From: Chloroflexota bacterium
GTDB taxonomy: Bacteria > Chloroflexota > Limnocylindria > QHBO01
Reading direction: 5' to 3'
Length of the DNA stretch: 13,060 nt
Assembly (NCBI GenBank): GCA_020848055.1
Contig: JADLBB010000123.1
Coordinates: 1-13,060, forward strand
Shown here: piece by piece, positions 11,677 to 13,060 of the stretch
How the letters are laid out: each line of letters opens with the position of its first letter
How positions within the stretch are numbered: position 1 is the first letter of the stretch
Translations under genes and position numbers: made by a program
Notes under the pieces: generated by a model
What the model saw: the letters and a program-made list of their open reading frames with translations, nothing else
What the model was told of the DNA's origin: nothing
Databases searched by the model: none

Positions 11677-13020
11677 TCAGTCCTCCAGCGGATTGAAGAC
11701 CATGCCGGTCAGCAGCTTCGGATGGAAGTACGTCGACTTCTGCGGCATCACGTCCCCCGCCCGCGCCACGCCGGCCACCTGGTCAAGGCGCGTGGGTCGT
11801 ACGAGGATGGCGGCCGCGGCCTCGCCGCGGGCCACGCGCTCGCGCGCATCGGTCTCGTCCCTAGTGTAGGCGACCCGCTCGCCGGCGGTGAGATCGACGT
11901 CGGTGATGCCCAGCCGGTCCGAAAGGACGGTGGCGTGGATGGCCGACAGGTCGAGGCCCCGCACCGCGGCCGACATCGGCTCCCGCCGCAGCCGCTCGTC
12001 CATGCCCGCGGCATCGGCAATCATCAGTGCTGCCTGTCCACCGCCCATGACGAGGCCAAACGCGGGTGCCGGGTCAAAGCGATGTGCGTCCAGGGCGGCG
12101 GCGACGGCGTCAGGTGCCATCGGCTCCGCGCGCCATAGCGGGTCATCGTTGGCCACCAGCCGGCGCAGCGCGCCCACATCGGCGTCCAGCAGCAACCGGT
12201 GGGTGGGAAGGATGTCCAATTCGACCATCTCGGCGTTGACCAGCAGCATCATGACCCAGTCCGCCGCCAGTGACCCCGCTGGCGCGCCGGACCAACGCGC
12301 GTCCCCTCGCACCTCCGCCTGGTAGGCCAGCGCCGTCTCATACCGATGGTGCCCATCGGCCACGAGCAACTCCTGGCGGGCCAGGTGGTTGAGCACCCGA
12401 TCGTCGGGCTCGAACGCGGCCAGCTGGTGCAGCAGCCCCTCGTCATCGCGGGCTCGCCACTCGTCGGTCCAGGCGCGGGCCATGACGTGGTGGTAGCGCT
12501 CGGATCGGTCGAAGTAGACGGCCAGGATCGGGCTGAACTGGGTGTGCGTGGCGCGCAGCAGGCCCAGCCGGTCCGCCTTCGGCCCCGGCATGGTGTGCTC
12601 GTGCGGCCGGATGCCCTCGCCCCACGGCTGCAACGCGACGCGTGCCACGATCCCCTCGACGCGCAGGTCATCGGGGTCGGCGGCCGTGGCGTGGCGATAG
12701 TAGTAGGCCATCGGCTCGCGTCCCCGGGCGAGCGTGCCGTCTGCCATCCAGGCTGCCAGGGTCGCTGCGGCCGCGGCGTACGGATCGGGCTCGGCGCTGT
12801 ACTCCAGTCGCACCGCGTTGTGCGGGTCGCGTGCCAGCAGCGCGTCACGCTGGCGGTCGGAGATCACGTCGTACGGCGGGCAGGCGACATCGGTCAGGTC
12901 CGCCAGGCTGGCCGGAGGAGCGCCCGCGTCGTCCTCGATGCGCAGCCGTTGCGGCACGGGATCGACTCCGAAGCGGCCATGGTCGTAGTGCAGGCCCCGG
13001 AACGGGGCAACGCGGGGCAT
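11677..13020 (-). CDS. DUF1015 family protein
   Basis: The 447-residue protein carries the DUF1015 hallmarks: opening PRVAPFRGLHYD, VACPPYDVIS near residue ~45, HNAVRLEYS, the VADGHHRYETAL box mid-protein, and the C-terminal MPQKSTYFHPKLLTGMVFNP. Length and order match full members (400-450 residues). The family is widespread and conserved but has no firmly established activity; the HHRYE box suggests a catalytic or nucleic-acid role that is unproven. In-frame starts at 13044 (GTG), 13032 and 13020 exist. ATG 13020 is preferred because homology begins there and TATGCT (13033-13028) lies 7 nt upstream as a leaderless-type -10 box; starting higher would place the start upstream of or within this box. 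It leads an operon with the hydrolase-fold gene. Confidence 0.92.
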   Translation of the reverse strand: MPRVAPFRGLHYDHGRFGVDPVPQRLRIEDDAGAPPASLADLTDVACPPYDVISDRQRDALLARDPHNAVRLEYSAEPDPYAAAAATLAAWMADGTLARGREPMAYYYRHATAADPDDLRVEGIVARVALQPWGEGIRPHEHTMPGPKADRLGLLRATHTQFSPILAVYFDRSERYHHVMARAWTDEWRARDDEGLLHQLAAFEPDDRVLNHLARQELLVADGHHRYETALAYQAEVRGDARWSGAPAGSLAADWVMMLLVNAEMVELDILPTHRLLLDADVGALRRLVANDDPLWRAEPMAPDAVAAALDAHRFDPAPAFGLVMGGGQAALMIADAAGMDERLRREPMSAAVRGLDLSAIHATVLSDRLGITDVDLTAGERVAYTRDETDARERVARGEAAAAILVRPTRLDQVAGVARAGDVMPQKSTYFHPKLLTGMVFNPLED

Positions 13021-13027
13021 CTCCGCC

Positions 13028-13033
13028 AGCATA
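13028..13033 (-). promoter_or_regulatory. -10 box of a leaderless-type promoter for the DUF1015 operon
   Basis: TATGCT on the minus strand fits TANNNT and ends 7 nt before ATG 13020. GGCGGAG lies directly against the ATG, too close for a normal ribosome-binding site. No good -35 box is seen. Confidence 0.45.
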
Positions 13034-13060
13034 GCCCGGGACACCCGCCTCCGGCGATCC

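Noticed and set aside
10841..11869. Plus-strand open frame of 342 codons opposite the hydrolase-fold gene
   Set aside because: Antisense shadow; the minus-strand product has clear alpha/beta-hydrolase landmarks.
1..13060. CRISPR array, insertion sequence or prophage genes
   Set aside because: No spaced repeats of CRISPR type, no transposase or recombinase, and no phage structural gene was found on either strand.

Overview
The window is G+C-rich (mostly well over 60% by eye, lower around 9.3-9.75 kb) and comes from a bacterial chromosome. The gene families and the frequent -10 boxes (TANNNT) placed 6-7 nt before start codons, as in leaderless mRNAs, suggest Chloroflexota (for example a soil or freshwater, Limnocylindria-like lineage) or another high-G+C phylum such as Actinomycetota. 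No phylogenetic marker fixes this, so the assignment is tentative.

Layout. (1) 1-5426 is ordinary chromosome: the end of a GIN/DUF2807-type surface protein, a CPBP-family membrane protein, an SRPBCC protein, a membrane histidine kinase overlapping its NarL-type response regulator, a convergent stand-alone receiver-domain protein, and a second CPBP-family membrane protein. (2) 5395-5599 holds a broken RHH antitoxin gene whose operator-like palindrome is still intact. (3) 5701-7285 is a small probable operon: a leaderless 17-codon leader ORF, a protein with two universal-stress (Usp) domains fused to a C-terminal bc1-type Rieske [2Fe-2S] domain, and a four-helix membrane protein. The Usp-Usp-Rieske fusion is the most unusual gene here. 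(4) 7341-10670 is accessory DNA: a complete VapBC pair, a 5'-truncated vapC remnant, a Doc/RHH toxin-antitoxin pair and a DUF3800 gene. (5) 10654-10730 is tRNA-Glu(CTC) with a good promoter. (6) 10796-13020 is a two-gene operon of a DUF1015 protein and an alpha/beta-hydrolase-fold protein lacking the nucleophile serine.

The tRNA-Glu 3' end is duplicated as a direct repeat: a 21-bp perfect core at 8471-8491 and 10650-10670, inside a ~47-49-bp imperfect repeat. This makes the 2.2-kb stretch carrying doc/antitoxin and DUF3800 look like an integrase-less islet inserted at the tRNA, or the remnant of a larger element. The truncated vapC starts where the outer repeat begins.

How the genes work together: the kinase and its regulator form a standard two-component pair, with the lone receiver as a possible phosphate sink or third partner. 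The Usp-Rieske protein and the following membrane protein could link nucleotide or stress sensing to redox state (inference). The toxin-antitoxin genes form a selfish or defensive cluster next to a tRNA integration site.
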